DNA of 64,000 bases, taken from NCBI RefSeq assembly GCF_019331725.1, contig NZ_JAHBBF010000002.1:124001-188000 (forward strand), given 5' to 3'. Origin of the DNA: Bifidobacterium saguinibicoloris. Lineage in GTDB: Bacteria > Actinomycetota > Actinomycetes > Actinomycetales > Bifidobacteriaceae. Position numbers and translations under genes: made by a program. Position 1 is the first letter of the stretch. Each line of letters begins with the position of its first letter. The notes beneath the pieces were generated by a model. It was not told the DNA's origin, did not search any database, and saw only the letters and a list, made by a program, of their open reading frames with translations. Shown here one piece after another: positions 27,532 to 34,954 of this stretch.

Positions 27532-28356
27532 ATGACTTCAATGCACTCAGACACCGCTGTGGCCGAAGAGCCGTCAGCCACGCAGGAAGCGACCGACGAC
27601 CAGACCACCGCTACGCCCGATCAGAACGACGGCGAAGTGCATTCCGGCGTCGGCGTGCTTGACAAGACCGTGAAGATTCTCGATGCGCTCGAGACCGGTC
27701 CCTCCACCCTCGGCCAGCTCGTGGCCGCCACCGGACTGGCCCGACCCACCGCGCACCGTCTCGCCATCGCGTTGGAACGCCACCGTTTCGTGCTGCGCGA
27801 CCAGCACGGCCGTTTCGTGCTCGGCTCCCGCTTCGCCGAACTGGCCGCGGCCGCCGGCGAGGATCGCCTGCTCACCGCCGCCGGCCCGATCCTGCAGACC
27901 CTGCTCGACCGTACCGGCGAATCCGCGCAGATCTACCGCCGTCAGGGCGACCAGCGCGTGTGCATCGCCGCCGTGGAGCGCGCCTCCGGCCTGCGCGATT
28001 CCATCCCCGTGGGCGCCATGCTGTCCATGGAGGCCGGATCCGCCGCGCAGATCCTGCTCGCCTGGGAGGATTCCGACCGCATGCATCAGGGCCTGCGCCA
28101 CGCCAAGTTCAACGCGACCAAGCTGGCCGCCGTGCGCAAGCGCGGCTGGTCCGAATCGGTCAACGAGCGCGAGGAGGGCGTGTGCTCGATCTCCGCACCG
28201 ATCCGCAACGCGTCCGGCCAGGTCATCGCCGCCATCTCCATCTCCGGCCCGTCCGGCCGCATGGGCAATGCGCCCGGCCGCCGCTACGCGCCGTTGGTCA
28301 TGGCCGCCGGCAAGTACCTCACCGAGGCGCTCATCAAGGCCTCGTCCGGCCGCTGA
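27532..28356 (+). CDS. IclR-family regulator, LtbR/NdgR-like
   Basis: 274 residues. N-terminal ~40 residues are acidic and unstructured; the winged helix-turn-helix spans ~42-95 (VLDKTVKILDALETG, then LGQLVAATGLARPTAHRLAIALERH); the effector domain follows (GLRDSIPVGAMLSMEAGSAAQILLA, SVNEREEGVCSISAPI). In actinobacteria the IclR protein divergent from leuCD (LtbR in Corynebacterium, NdgR in Streptomyces) controls branched-chain amino acid genes, and placement and operator fit that. Two start codons are possible, 27532 and 27541; the first matches leaderless transcription from the promoter seen. Confidence 0.9.
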   Translation: MTSMHSDTAVAEEPSATQEATDDQTTATPDQNDGEVHSGVGVLDKTVKILDALETGPSTLGQLVAATGLARPTAHRLAIALERHRFVLRDQHGRFVLGSRFAELAAAAGEDRLLTAAGPILQTLLDRTGESAQIYRRQGDQRVCIAAVERASGLRDSIPVGAMLSMEAGSAAQILLAWEDSDRMHQGLRHAKFNATKLAAVRKRGWSESVNEREEGVCSISAPIRNASGQVIAAISISGPSGRMGNAPGRRYAPLVMAAGKYLTEALIKASSGR

Positions 28357-28445
28357 CCATTCTCGTCAGGTCGGCTTGCAACGTTGGCCGTTGCCGTCAT
28401 TACGATGATTACGACCAACGCCACGGACATAATCACGTTACGAGG

Positions 28446-28480
28446 GGTGTCTTCCGTGCTTGGAAGACACCTTTCTTCGT
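28446..28480 (+). terminator. terminator of the IclR-type regulator gene
   Basis: GGTGTCTTCC-N6-GGAAGACACC followed by TTTCTTCGTT, a classic intrinsic terminator, 90 bases past the stop. Confidence 0.85.
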
Positions 28481-28688
28481 TATCAGGGGTGTCTCTCCGC
28501 CCCATCCCGGGGTATCATGCCCTATTCCGTCTTGATATTCCGCCATTCCCAACATGGTGATACTTCGAGGTCTACCCCTCGTAACGCGGTTGGATGTCCG
28601 GAAAGGCCTCAATGTACCCCACGTAACGCAGTCAGCGCCCCGACCGGTTCCGCGCGCACCGCAGCACACCCAGCATTCCTCGCCCAGT
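28481..28688. other. intergenic region with short CGTAACG-type repeats
   Basis: No gene. The words TACCCCTCGTAACGC and TACCCCACGTAACGC recur about 37 bases apart, and GTTACGAGGGG occurs inverted near 28436. Function unknown. Confidence 0.35.
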
Positions 28689-30116
28689 TCAGCTGAACAG
28701 CCCCTTGAGCTGGCTCCACAGGCTGGGCTTGCGCAGCAGGTCGTCGCCCTCCCCCTCCTGGGGAGGCTGGGCGTTGAGCGCGTACGTGTACGCCTTCTTC
28801 GAACTGGGCTTGCCGACCAGTTCGCCGAACTCCAGCAGCTGCGTACGCGGGCGGTACGGATGCCGGATGTCGAATTCGATGAGGCGGGCCGCACGCTTGG
28901 CCGGTGCCGGACCATACGAGCCGAACCCGCACGTGGGCGCGGCGGCCATGAGCACGCCGCCCAGTTCGCCGACGAAACCGTTGCGATGGTCGTGTCCGGT
29001 GGCCACTCCTATATATATGTGCGCATCCGTCTCATGCGCGTGTGCGGCCGACGATGCCGACGCCGAAGCGTCCGGCGCATCCGGCATGCCCGACGCCACC
29101 GGCGCGTCATCGGTCGTACGGCCATCATCGGCGGCGCGCCCCGAGCCGTCCCCGCGCAGGATTGCGAACTCCTCCGAAGCGTCCGGGCAACTGATGCCTT
29201 CGCCCAGATAGCCGCCCGGCTGCACCTTGCTCTCGTCCAAGACGTAGTAGTGGGCCGCATGCGCGCGATACCCCTGCATGGCGTAGGGCGTGGTGGACGA
29301 GACCGGCTTGAGCAGGTCGTAGTATTCCGGCAGCGGCATGTGCTGGAACACCGCGGACCGGGCGCCGATGAGGTCCGGCACCGCGCGTAGGAACTCCAAT
29401 GCCCCGCTGTCCGGCCCGGAGAAGCCGCCGCCGTGCGCGTAGTCGCCCGAATCGAGAACGACGAGCCCCAGCACCGTGCGCTTGTTCTCCTGATCAGACA
29501 CGGGCAGGGCGAACGTGCCGGCCGCGTGCGGGTAGACCACCTGGTCATGCAGGAGCGCATCCGCGGGCAGCACGTGGGCTTCGGCACCGGGCTCGGGGTT
29601 CACGCATCCGGGGAACGACCGGTAGATGGCGTCGAGCTCCGCGTTATCCAATCCGCATTGGAAGTCGTGGTTGCCGTAGGTGACGGCGAACGGCACGCGG
29701 CGGGAGGTCAGCGGTTCGAGGAACCGGGCGATGGCGCCGCGGACGAGCTCACGGGTCTTCCCGAGCGCCGCTTCGGCGTCGTCCGGATCGTCGTATTCGC
29801 GCGGTGCGCTCCACCGGCGTTTGCGGAACGTCTCGGCGAAAGCGGGATCGTAGCCGGCGATCTGATTGCCGGTGAACACCACCAGGTCCGGACGGACGGC
29901 GTCGAGGCTGGCTTCGATGAGTCGGATGGTGTCCTTGGCGACGTTCGGTCCGTCCTGGATGTCGGCGAGCTGAAGCACACGGAATTTGCCGGAGTGATGG
30001 AATTGCAGACGACCCAATCTGGCGGACACGGACAGGGGACGGGTGTCTCCCGCCTCCGCCGGCCTGATCCTCGGCTTTGAAGACATGCCCTCGGGCGCGC
30101 GTTGTGTTTCCGTCAT
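28689..30116 (-). CDS. metallophosphoesterase
   Basis: Calcineurin-like phosphoesterase of 475 residues, no signal peptide. Metal-binding motifs in order: LQLADIQDG (an altered D-x-H, here D-x-Q), DLVVFTGNQIAGYD (GDN position carried as GNQ), VTYGNHDFQ (GNHD), and GHDHRNGF (GHDH). The pattern matches the Dcr2/purple-acid-related group found in yeasts and bacteria. Two of the four motifs deviate from the common form, so activity or metal preference may differ. A Ser/Ala/Asp-rich insert of ~40 residues lies between the conserved blocks at about residues 318-355. Substrate unknown. Confidence 0.8.
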   Translation of the reverse strand: MTETQRAPEGMSSKPRIRPAEAGDTRPLSVSARLGRLQFHHSGKFRVLQLADIQDGPNVAKDTIRLIEASLDAVRPDLVVFTGNQIAGYDPAFAETFRKRRWSAPREYDDPDDAEAALGKTRELVRGAIARFLEPLTSRRVPFAVTYGNHDFQCGLDNAELDAIYRSFPGCVNPEPGAEAHVLPADALLHDQVVYPHAAGTFALPVSDQENKRTVLGLVVLDSGDYAHGGGFSGPDSGALEFLRAVPDLIGARSAVFQHMPLPEYYDLLKPVSSTTPYAMQGYRAHAAHYYVLDESKVQPGGYLGEGISCPDASEEFAILRGDGSGRAADDGRTTDDAPVASGMPDAPDASASASSAAHAHETDAHIYIGVATGHDHRNGFVGELGGVLMAAAPTCGFGSYGPAPAKRAARLIEFDIRHPYRPRTQLLEFGELVGKPSSKKAYTYALNAQPPQEGEGDDLLRKPSLWSQLKGLFS

Positions 30117-30141
30117 AGCTCCTACTGTAATGCGACAGCCC

Positions 30142-30440
30142 CCGGGAATCCTCGCACTGAGGCAGTGTCAGCACAACAAATCCCGGACAACCCCGGGATT
30201 GCTTGCACCGAGACAATCTCGGCACAACAAATCCCGGATATTCCGACCCATCTCCGGGAATCCTTGCACTGAAACACCGTCAGCACAACAAATCCCGGAG
30301 ACCGACCAAGACCGACCACATCTCCCGGGAAACCTTGCGCTGAGACGATCCCAGCGCAACAAATCCCGGAAACCGACCAAGACCGACCACATCTCCCGGG
30401 AAACCTTGCGCTGAGAACTCACCAGCACAACAAATCCCGG
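30142..30440. repeat. array of five 45-base palindromes (family 1, array B)
   Basis: Units start at 30142, 30193, 30254, 30325 and 30396, each 45 bases with CCGGG / CCCGG ends. Start-to-start spacing is 51, 61, 71 and 71. The array ends 25 bases before the start of the metallophosphoesterase gene, as array A does before the MFS gene. Confidence 0.9.
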
Positions 30441-30461
30441 AGGTCATGGGCCTGAGAACAA

Positions 30462-30489
30462 GAAAACCCTCGCTTTCGCGAGGGTTTTC
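30462..30489 (-). terminator. terminator of the tRNA-Glu/tRNA-Gln unit
   Basis: Perfect 12-base arms GAAAACCCTCGC / GCGAGGGTTTTC with a 4-base loop; on the minus strand the stem ends in TTTTCTTGTT. Strong intrinsic terminator just past tRNA-Gln. Confidence 0.9.
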
Positions 30490-30491
30490 AT

Positions 30492-30566
30492 TGGCTGGGG
30501 TGCCTGGACTCGAACCAAGAATGGCTGAACCAGAATCAGCTGTGTTGCCAATTACACCACACCCCA
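30492..30566 (-). tRNA. tRNA-Gln (anticodon CTG)
   Basis: Acceptor stem TGGGGTG / CACCCCA, discriminator G, CCA encoded. The anticodon loop reads TTCTGGT, giving CTG, which decodes CAG. Lies 38 bases after tRNA-Glu in the same orientation; a small hairpin (ACAACTCC / GGAGTTGT) sits between them. Confidence 0.92.
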
Positions 30567-30604
30567 ATTTGGCTGGCGTAACAACTCCAAGGAGTTGTCC
30601 GTCG

Positions 30605-30677
30605 TACCCCCAACCGGATTTGAACCGGTGTTGGCGCCGTGAGAGGGCGTAGTCCTAGACCGCTAGACGATGGGGGC
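30605..30677 (-). tRNA. tRNA-Glu (anticodon CTC), copy 1
   Basis: 73 bases, acceptor GCCCCCA / TGGGGGT, anticodon CTC, T-arm GGTTCAAATCC. CCA not encoded. Sequence identical to the copy at 31251-31323 as far as I can read. Confidence 0.93.
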
Positions 30678-30724
30678 TTATTCACTTTTCAGTGGCTGCT
30701 CGGCGAACCGCGCAACGAGTGATT

Positions 30725-30753
30725 AATATACGCGGGTACCCGCAGGTACGCAA
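30725..30753 (-). promoter_or_regulatory. promoter of tRNA-Glu copy 1
   Basis: On the minus strand -35 TTGCGT, 17 bases, -10 TATATT. The -10 box and the next 14 bases (AATCACTCGTTGCG) nearly match those of the second tRNA-Glu promoter. Confidence 0.8.
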
Positions 30754-30904
30754 ATCACGGCGTGTCGCCAGTATTTCCAACGGTTTCAGGCCCCATGAAC
30801 CATTGGCCCCACACCGGTTCCCACGAAATTCCACCACCAAGAGCCCGTCCGACGCATAGTTATCGTCATTATCCCGAGCGCAAGCATGACACGCTCCACC
30901 ATCA

Positions 30905-31148
30905 GCGTCACATCCTCGCCAACCTTGGCATGGAAACGCCGCTCGACACCCACCAGCGTCACATCCCAGCCAAGCCCGGCACGAAAACGACGCCCACACC
31001 CATGCCAGCGTCGCATCTTTGCCAAGTCTGGCACGGAACAACCGCCAAACGCCCCCGCAGCGTCAGATCCCCGCCAACCATGGAACGGAAACGACGCCCG
31101 ACACACATCGGCGTCGCATCCCCGCCAACCATGGAACGGAAACGACGC
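30905..31148. repeat. array of five 38-base palindromes (family 2)
   Basis: Units start at 30905, 30956, 31008, 31060 and 31111 (spacing 51, 52, 52, 51). Each begins GCGTC, has a central GCCAA-N2-TTGG type core, and ends GACGC or a variant. Lies between the two tRNA-Glu units and fills most of the 30754-31210 gap. No gene is credible there. Confidence 0.85.
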
Positions 31149-31210
31149 CCATCCCGGCCTGACGGCCCGCCCGCCGCTCGACCCCCTCCATCCGGACACG
31201 GCGACAACGC

Positions 31211-31243
31211 GAAGAACCCCGGCTCGATGAGCCGGGGTTCTTC
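31211..31243 (-). terminator. terminator of tRNA-Glu copy 2
   Basis: Perfect 15-base arms GAAGAACCCCGGCTC / GAGCCGGGGTTCTTC around a 3-base loop, eight bases past the tRNA. It separates the two tRNA transcription units. Confidence 0.85.
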
Positions 31244-31250
31244 CTGTCCG

Positions 31251-31323
31251 TACCCCCAACCGGATTTGAACCGGTGTTGGCGCCGTGAGAGGGCGTAGTC
31301 CTAGACCGCTAGACGATGGGGGC
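31251..31323 (-). tRNA. tRNA-Glu (anticodon CTC), copy 2
   Basis: Same 73-base sequence as copy 1, downstream of gltX on the same strand. It has its own promoter and terminator. Confidence 0.93.
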
Positions 31324-31362
31324 TTGAGTTATCCGCTGCGGCGTGAACCGCAACGAGTGGTT

Positions 31363-31391
31363 AATATACGGGAACATTCCACCGGCGTCAA
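31363..31391 (-). promoter_or_regulatory. promoter of tRNA-Glu copy 2
   Basis: Near-consensus on the minus strand: -35 TTGACG, 17 bases, -10 TATATT, about 40 bases before the mature tRNA. Confidence 0.88.
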
Positions 31392-31516
31392 CCACGGCGT
31401 GTCACATCGTGATTCCTTGATTGACAGCACCTCGCCACCGTGGCAGAAACCAGCGCCGCAATCCCACCTGCGCTCATACCGCGGCACCGACGCGCGAAGC
31501 CCATCACCCCGAACGA

Positions 31517-31552
31517 CAGGAGGGCACCCGCCCAACGGCGGATGCCCTCCTG
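31517..31552 (-). terminator. terminator of gltX
   Basis: CAGGAGGGCA / TGCCCTCCTG with inner pairing, 64 bases past the gltX stop. No strong T-run. Confidence 0.6.
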
Positions 31553-31615
31553 ATGCACACGTAGCCGACGCACACGTGGCGATCACTCCGCGGCAGACCG
31601 CGGCCGATCACCACA

Positions 31616-33157
31616 TCACAGGTGCTCGCGCAGCCCCTTGAGACGAGCGAGCGTCAGATCGCGGCCGACGATCTCCATGCTCTCGAACAGCGGCGGGGAG
31701 ACACGGCGGCCGGACATGGCGACGCGCACCGGGCCGAAGGCGAGGCGCGGCTTGTAGCCGCCGTCCTCCACGAGCGCCTTGTTGAGCGTCTCATGCAGGG
31801 TGTCGGTCTTCCAATCGGCCTCGGAGACGCCTTCCAAAGCGGCGATCGCAAGGTCGAGCACGGCCGGGGCGGAATCCTTGAGCTGCTTCTTCGCGCCGTC
31901 GTCCGGCTCGATGTATTCGGCGGTGGACAGCAGGGAGCCGACCATGCCGGCGACCTCGCCGAGCAGACGCACGCGGGTCTGGACGAGCGGGGCGGCGGCG
32001 GTCAGGATCTCCTGCTCGCGCGCGGTCAGCGCATCCCACGAATCGGCGGAGACGACGCCGTCGCGGTGCAGGTACGGCACGGAACGGTTGAGGAAGTCCT
32101 GCGGTTCGAGCATGCGCACGTGCTCGGCATTGATGGAGATGGCCTTGTCGAGGTCGAAGCGGGCCGGGTTGGCCTTGACGTCGCGCACGTCGAACTTGGC
32201 GATCATCTCGTCCATCGAGAACACGTCGCGGTCCGGGGCGATGGACCAGCCGAGCAGCGCCAGGTAGTTGAGCAGGCCTTCGCGGATGAAGCCGGCGTCG
32301 CGGTGGTTGAACAGGTTGGACTCCGGGTCGCGCTTGGAGAGCTTCTTGTTGCCCTGGCCCATCACGTACGGCATGTGGCCGAACAGCGGCATCTGCTTGG
32401 CGATGCCCAGTTCCATGAGGTAGCGGTAGAGCACGATCTGGCGCGGAGTGGAGCTCAGCAGGTCCTCGCCGCGCAGCACCACGTTGATGTCCATCATGGC
32501 GTCGTCCACCGGGTTGGTGAGCGTGTACAGCGGGTCGCCGTTCGGGCGGACGATGACGTAGTCCGGCACGGAACCGGCCTTGAATTCGATGGTGCCGCGG
32601 ATGAGGTCGTCGAAGGCGATGTCCTCGTCGGGCATGCGGATGCGCAGCGCGGGCTTGCGGCCTTCAGCGCGGAAGGCGGCCTTCTGCTCTTCGGTGAGGT
32701 CGCGGTCGTAGCCGTCGTAGCCGAATTCGGCCGGACGGCCGGCGGCGAGGTTGCGTTCCTTGATCTCCTCCGGCGTGGAGAAGGATTCGTAGGCGTAGCC
32801 GGCTTCGAGCAGCTTGGCGGCGACGTCCTTGTAGATGGCGGTGCGCTCAGACTGGCGGTACGGGCCGTGGGGGCCGCCCACTTCGATGCCTTCGTCCCAG
32901 TCGATGCCCAGCCAGCGCAGGGATTCGAGGATCTGGTTGTAGCTTTCCTCGCTGTCGCGCTGGGCGTCGGTGTCTTCGATGCGGAAGACGAGCGTGCCGC
33001 CGGTGGCGCGCGCCTCGGCCCAGTTGAACAGGGCGGTGCGGATCATGCCGACGTGCGGCGTGCCGGTCGGGGACGGGCAGAAGCGGACACGAACGTCCTT
33101 CGGCAGTTCAGGCTTGTGGTTTTTTGCGTTTTCGGTTGCGTTTGCAGCTTCGGTCAT
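31616..33157 (-). CDS. gltX: glutamyl-tRNA synthetase
   Basis: Class I synthetase that charges tRNA-Glu and, in bacteria lacking GlnRS, also mischarges tRNA-Gln for later amidation by GatCAB. Seen: [20 protein letters not shown] with the HIGH-type motif HVGM at residues 35-38, and KLSKRDP as the KMSKS motif. 513 residues, standard. Upstream of two tRNA-Glu genes and a tRNA-Gln gene, its likely substrates. Start ATG 33157; other ATGs are absent nearby. Confidence 0.96.
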   Translation of the reverse strand: MTEAANATENAKNHKPELPKDVRVRFCPSPTGTPHVGMIRTALFNWAEARATGGTLVFRIEDTDAQRDSEESYNQILESLRWLGIDWDEGIEVGGPHGPYRQSERTAIYKDVAAKLLEAGYAYESFSTPEEIKERNLAAGRPAEFGYDGYDRDLTEEQKAAFRAEGRKPALRIRMPDEDIAFDDLIRGTIEFKAGSVPDYVIVRPNGDPLYTLTNPVDDAMMDINVVLRGEDLLSSTPRQIVLYRYLMELGIAKQMPLFGHMPYVMGQGNKKLSKRDPESNLFNHRDAGFIREGLLNYLALLGWSIAPDRDVFSMDEMIAKFDVRDVKANPARFDLDKAISINAEHVRMLEPQDFLNRSVPYLHRDGVVSADSWDALTAREQEILTAAAPLVQTRVRLLGEVAGMVGSLLSTAEYIEPDDGAKKQLKDSAPAVLDLAIAALEGVSEADWKTDTLHETLNKALVEDGGYKPRLAFGPVRVAMSGRRVSPPLFESMEIVGRDLTLARLKGLREHL

Positions 33158-33372
33158 GGTTCCCTATTGTGCCGCGCAAGGGCGACGGCCCGCGCCGTGT
33201 CGACTTCCGTCGCCACGATCCGTCCGCGTCGATGGACACCGATGGCCGACGACGGGCGACGACGCCGTTCCAGCGCCGCGCCGACGCCGCTCCGGCGGGT
33301 GATATGTTCCGTTCCGCGGGAATGTGTTGGATAATGGCCATGTATCCGCGTCTTCGAAAGGGGAAGATCGTC

Positions 33373-34863
33373 ATGAGCACACCGAGCAACGTGCCGCTGC
33401 CGCCGAATCCGGGGTATGGCGCAGACGGACAACAGCCCGAGCAGTACGCGCAGGGGAACCAGCCCACGCAATCACCTCAGTACGGGCAGGCACCCGCAAC
33501 ACCCGAATACGGTGCGTCGCAGCCCTATGGCGCAACACCGCAGTACGGCCAGTACGGGGAGCCGCAGCAGACCCCGCAGTACGGCCAGGACGCGCCGGCG
33601 GCACCGGAATACGGTCAGGCGGCGCCGGCCTACGAGCAGCCGGGGCAGGTCTCCTACGATCAGGCCGCGCCCGCGCCGGAATACGGCCAGGCCTCCGCCC
33701 CCGCATACGGCGCGGTCCCGCAGCCGCCGCAGCCCGAGCAGCCCGGCGTCTGGCAGGCGGCTCCCTCCGCCGGCTACGATGCGTACGCCGCGCAGCAGCC
33801 CGGCGCCGCCGCGGCCTATGCGGGCAACGGCGAACCGACGCTGGACCAGCCGTACTACGGCTGCTCGCTGCCGGAGGCGTTCCTGCGCTTCTGGAAGAAG
33901 TACGCCACGTTCTCCGGCCGCGCCTCCCGCTCCGAGTTCTGGTGGTGGGAACTGATCGCGTCACTGGCCACCTTGCTGTTCTTCCTGCTGGACTTCGTCA
34001 CGCGCGACAACGCCGCCAACGGCTTCGTCTCCTTCCTGCAGATGGCGTGGAGTCTCGCCATCCTCGTGCCGTCCCTGGCGCTCGCCGTGCGTCGTCTGCA
34101 CGACACCAACCGTGCCGGTTGGTGGCTCGCCATCTTCTACGGCGTGATGTTCGTCGGCTACATCGTCCTCATCGTCGGTGCCGGCGTGGCCATCTTCAGT
34201 GGTCTGGGCTACGGTCTGGGCGCCGGCGACGGTTACGGCGCGGCGGCGGCCGGCGGCGTCGTGGCCATCGTCATCGGAGGATTGCTCGTGCTGGTGCCGA
34301 GCATCGTGTGGCTGGTGTTCATGGTGGGCGGCCCCAAGCCGGAAGGCGCCCGATTCGACAAGCCTTCGCAGCGGTACGGCACCCCGGTCAACGCGTACAA
34401 CCAGCCGTACGGCGCGCCCGCGGCTCCGGCTCCCGGCGCACCGTACGGCGCTCCGGAGGCGCATGGCGCCTACGGCAACCCGTATGAGGCCGCCCCCGCC
34501 CCGTACGCCGATCCGAACGCCGCGGGATACGGCGCGGCCCAGCCGGCTGCCCCGGCAGGCGCCGCCTACGGCGAACAGCCGACAACGCCCGCATACGGCG
34601 AGCAGGCCCCGGCCTATGGCGCCCCGACGACGCCGGAATACGGCGCTCCCGCCGCATCGGGCGTCCCCGCCTACGGTGAGCAGCCGGCGACGTCGGCGTA
34701 CGGCGCCGCGCCCGTCCCCACCTACGGCGAACAGCCGTCGGCCGTTCCGTCCGTGCCGCTGCCGACGACGCCCGCCGCCGCCTCCGAACCGGCCGCCACA
34801 CAGGAGCCGGCCCAGACGCCGTACGGACAGGACAACCCGTACCAGAACGGCGCCAACGCCTGA
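33373..34863 (+). CDS. DUF805 membrane protein flanked by Tyr/Gly/Gln-rich tails
   Basis: 496 residues. A central DUF805 (YhaH-like) domain at about 165-335 is clear from EAFLRFWKKYATFSGRASRSEFWWWELI and ALAVRRLHDTNRAGWWLA, with four to five membrane segments. Both flanks are low-complexity: N-terminal ~160 residues rich in YGQ, PEYG, and C-terminal ~150 residues rich in AYG(E/A). DUF805 proteins are small (about 120) elsewhere and of unknown role. ATG 33373 is preceded by AAAGGGGAAG. An in-frame ATG at 33340 is possible. Tyr-rich tails suggest self-association; that is inference. Confidence 0.8.
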   Translation: MSTPSNVPLPPNPGYGADGQQPEQYAQGNQPTQSPQYGQAPATPEYGASQPYGATPQYGQYGEPQQTPQYGQDAPAAPEYGQAAPAYEQPGQVSYDQAAPAPEYGQASAPAYGAVPQPPQPEQPGVWQAAPSAGYDAYAAQQPGAAAAYAGNGEPTLDQPYYGCSLPEAFLRFWKKYATFSGRASRSEFWWWELIASLATLLFFLLDFVTRDNAANGFVSFLQMAWSLAILVPSLALAVRRLHDTNRAGWWLAIFYGVMFVGYIVLIVGAGVAIFSGLGYGLGAGDGYGAAAAGGVVAIVIGGLLVLVPSIVWLVFMVGGPKPEGARFDKPSQRYGTPVNAYNQPYGAPAAPAPGAPYGAPEAHGAYGNPYEAAPAPYADPNAAGYGAAQPAAPAGAAYGEQPTTPAYGEQAPAYGAPTTPEYGAPAASGVPAYGEQPATSAYGAAPVPTYGEQPSAVPSVPLPTTPAAASEPAATQEPAQTPYGQDNPYQNGANA

Positions 34864-34882
34864 CCGATACGAACGCAGTGAA

Positions 34883-34927
34883 CGACGAGGCCCGTCCCGC
34901 TGGAACAGAGCGGGACGGGCCTCGTCG
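34883..34927. terminator. bidirectional terminator between DUF805 gene and GH59 gene
   Basis: Perfect 19-base arms starting CGACGAGGCCCG and ending CGGGCCTCGTCG, 7-base loop. Serves both convergent genes. Confidence 0.85.
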
Positions 34928-34954
34928 TCGACGTGTCCGGCCGGAGTCGGACGA

